Assembly (NCBI GenBank): GCA_002331025.1
Contig: DCYG01000021.1
Location: 1-39,127 of the forward strand
Reading direction: 5' to 3'
From: Firmicutes bacterium UBA2116
Lineage (GTDB): Bacteria; Bacillota; Clostridia; Tissierellales; Sedimentibacteraceae
DNA length: 39,127 nucleotides
The notes under the pieces are model-generated. The model was not told the origin of the DNA. It was given only the letters and a program-made list of their open reading frames with translations, and did no database searches. This document shows positions 39,092-39,127 of the stretch, one piece after another; within the stretch, counting starts at the first letter, position 1; each line of letters begins with the position of its first letter. The position numbers and the translations under genes were made by a program.

Positions 39092-39127
39092 CAGATTGAT
39101 GACAAAGTCATCAAGATGATAGGCTGT
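39092..39127. repeat. Palindromic interspersed repeat, copy 3 (cut by the window edge)
   Basis: These last 36 bases are the exact reverse complement of 30421-30456, including the small hairpin GATGAC-AAA-GTCATC and the element terminus AGGCTGT. The rest of this copy should follow beyond the window. Confidence 0.85.

Overview
The window looks like a low-GC, AT-rich anaerobic Firmicute of the Clostridia/Tissierellia type. The evidence is strong purine-rich ribosome binding sites, a T-box riboswitch, hairpins with A/T flanks working as two-way terminators, a perfect sigma-D type motility promoter, and genes typical of amino-acid-using anaerobes. No rRNA, tRNA, CRISPR array, phage or transposase gene is visible. 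Most genes are chromosomal housekeeping or accessory metabolism.

Layout. (1) 1-2564: a divergent pair, a MerR-XRE-cupin triple-domain regulator and a kynureninase, with face-to-face promoters and two direct-repeat operators. (2) 2563-6213: minus-strand genes for a GNAT acetyltransferase, a sirtuin, a CoA-disulfide-reductase-type flavoprotein and a DegV protein. (3) 6378-14986: a signalling block with two paralogous chemoreceptors, a PAS-GGDEF-EAL protein, a TetR regulator and a hybrid histidine kinase. The TetR, EAL and second receptor genes form an operon behind a perfect sigma-D promoter. (4) 15104-17276: a TcyP-type cystine transporter behind a cysteine T-box, and an unlisted 48-residue LDCC-motif protein. 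Their two promoters share a 14-bp element at identical spacing. (5) 17326-20014: a DHHW/MBOAT pair for exopolysaccharide O-acetylation. (6) 20158-24401: a small CGGC protein, an MFS exporter, a ClbS-like protein, a WYL regulator and a radical SAM protein. (7) 24664-30234: a GGDEF plus HD-GYP sensor, a LysO-type exporter and a MerR-RDD membrane regulator. (8) 30235-31943: a palindromic interspersed repeat inserted at a terminator, a decayed membrane-protein gene and an Rpn-type nuclease. (9) 32212-39001: a five-gene minus-strand operon, probably running in from beyond the right edge or starting close to it.

The most interesting part is the last operon: [2Fe-2S], FAD and molybdopterin subunits of a molybdenum hydroxylase, then a histidine-ammonia-lyase-like protein, then a BCCT betaine transporter. 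The lyase lacks the Ala-Ser-Gly triad that makes the MIO cofactor of ammonia lyases. MIO-less members of this family include ergothionase, which releases trimethylamine from the histidine betaine ergothioneine. With a quaternary-amine transporter and a ring-hydroxylating enzyme next to it, the operon reads as a candidate pathway for uptake and breakdown of ergothioneine or a related aromatic betaine. The same direct-repeat element (TTTGAC boxes 11 bp apart) stands before both the first gene and the transporter gene.

Repeats: three copies (one cut by the right edge) of a 105-150 bp palindromic element with inverted ends, and three copies of a 53-bp stem-loop repeat with a compensatory base change.
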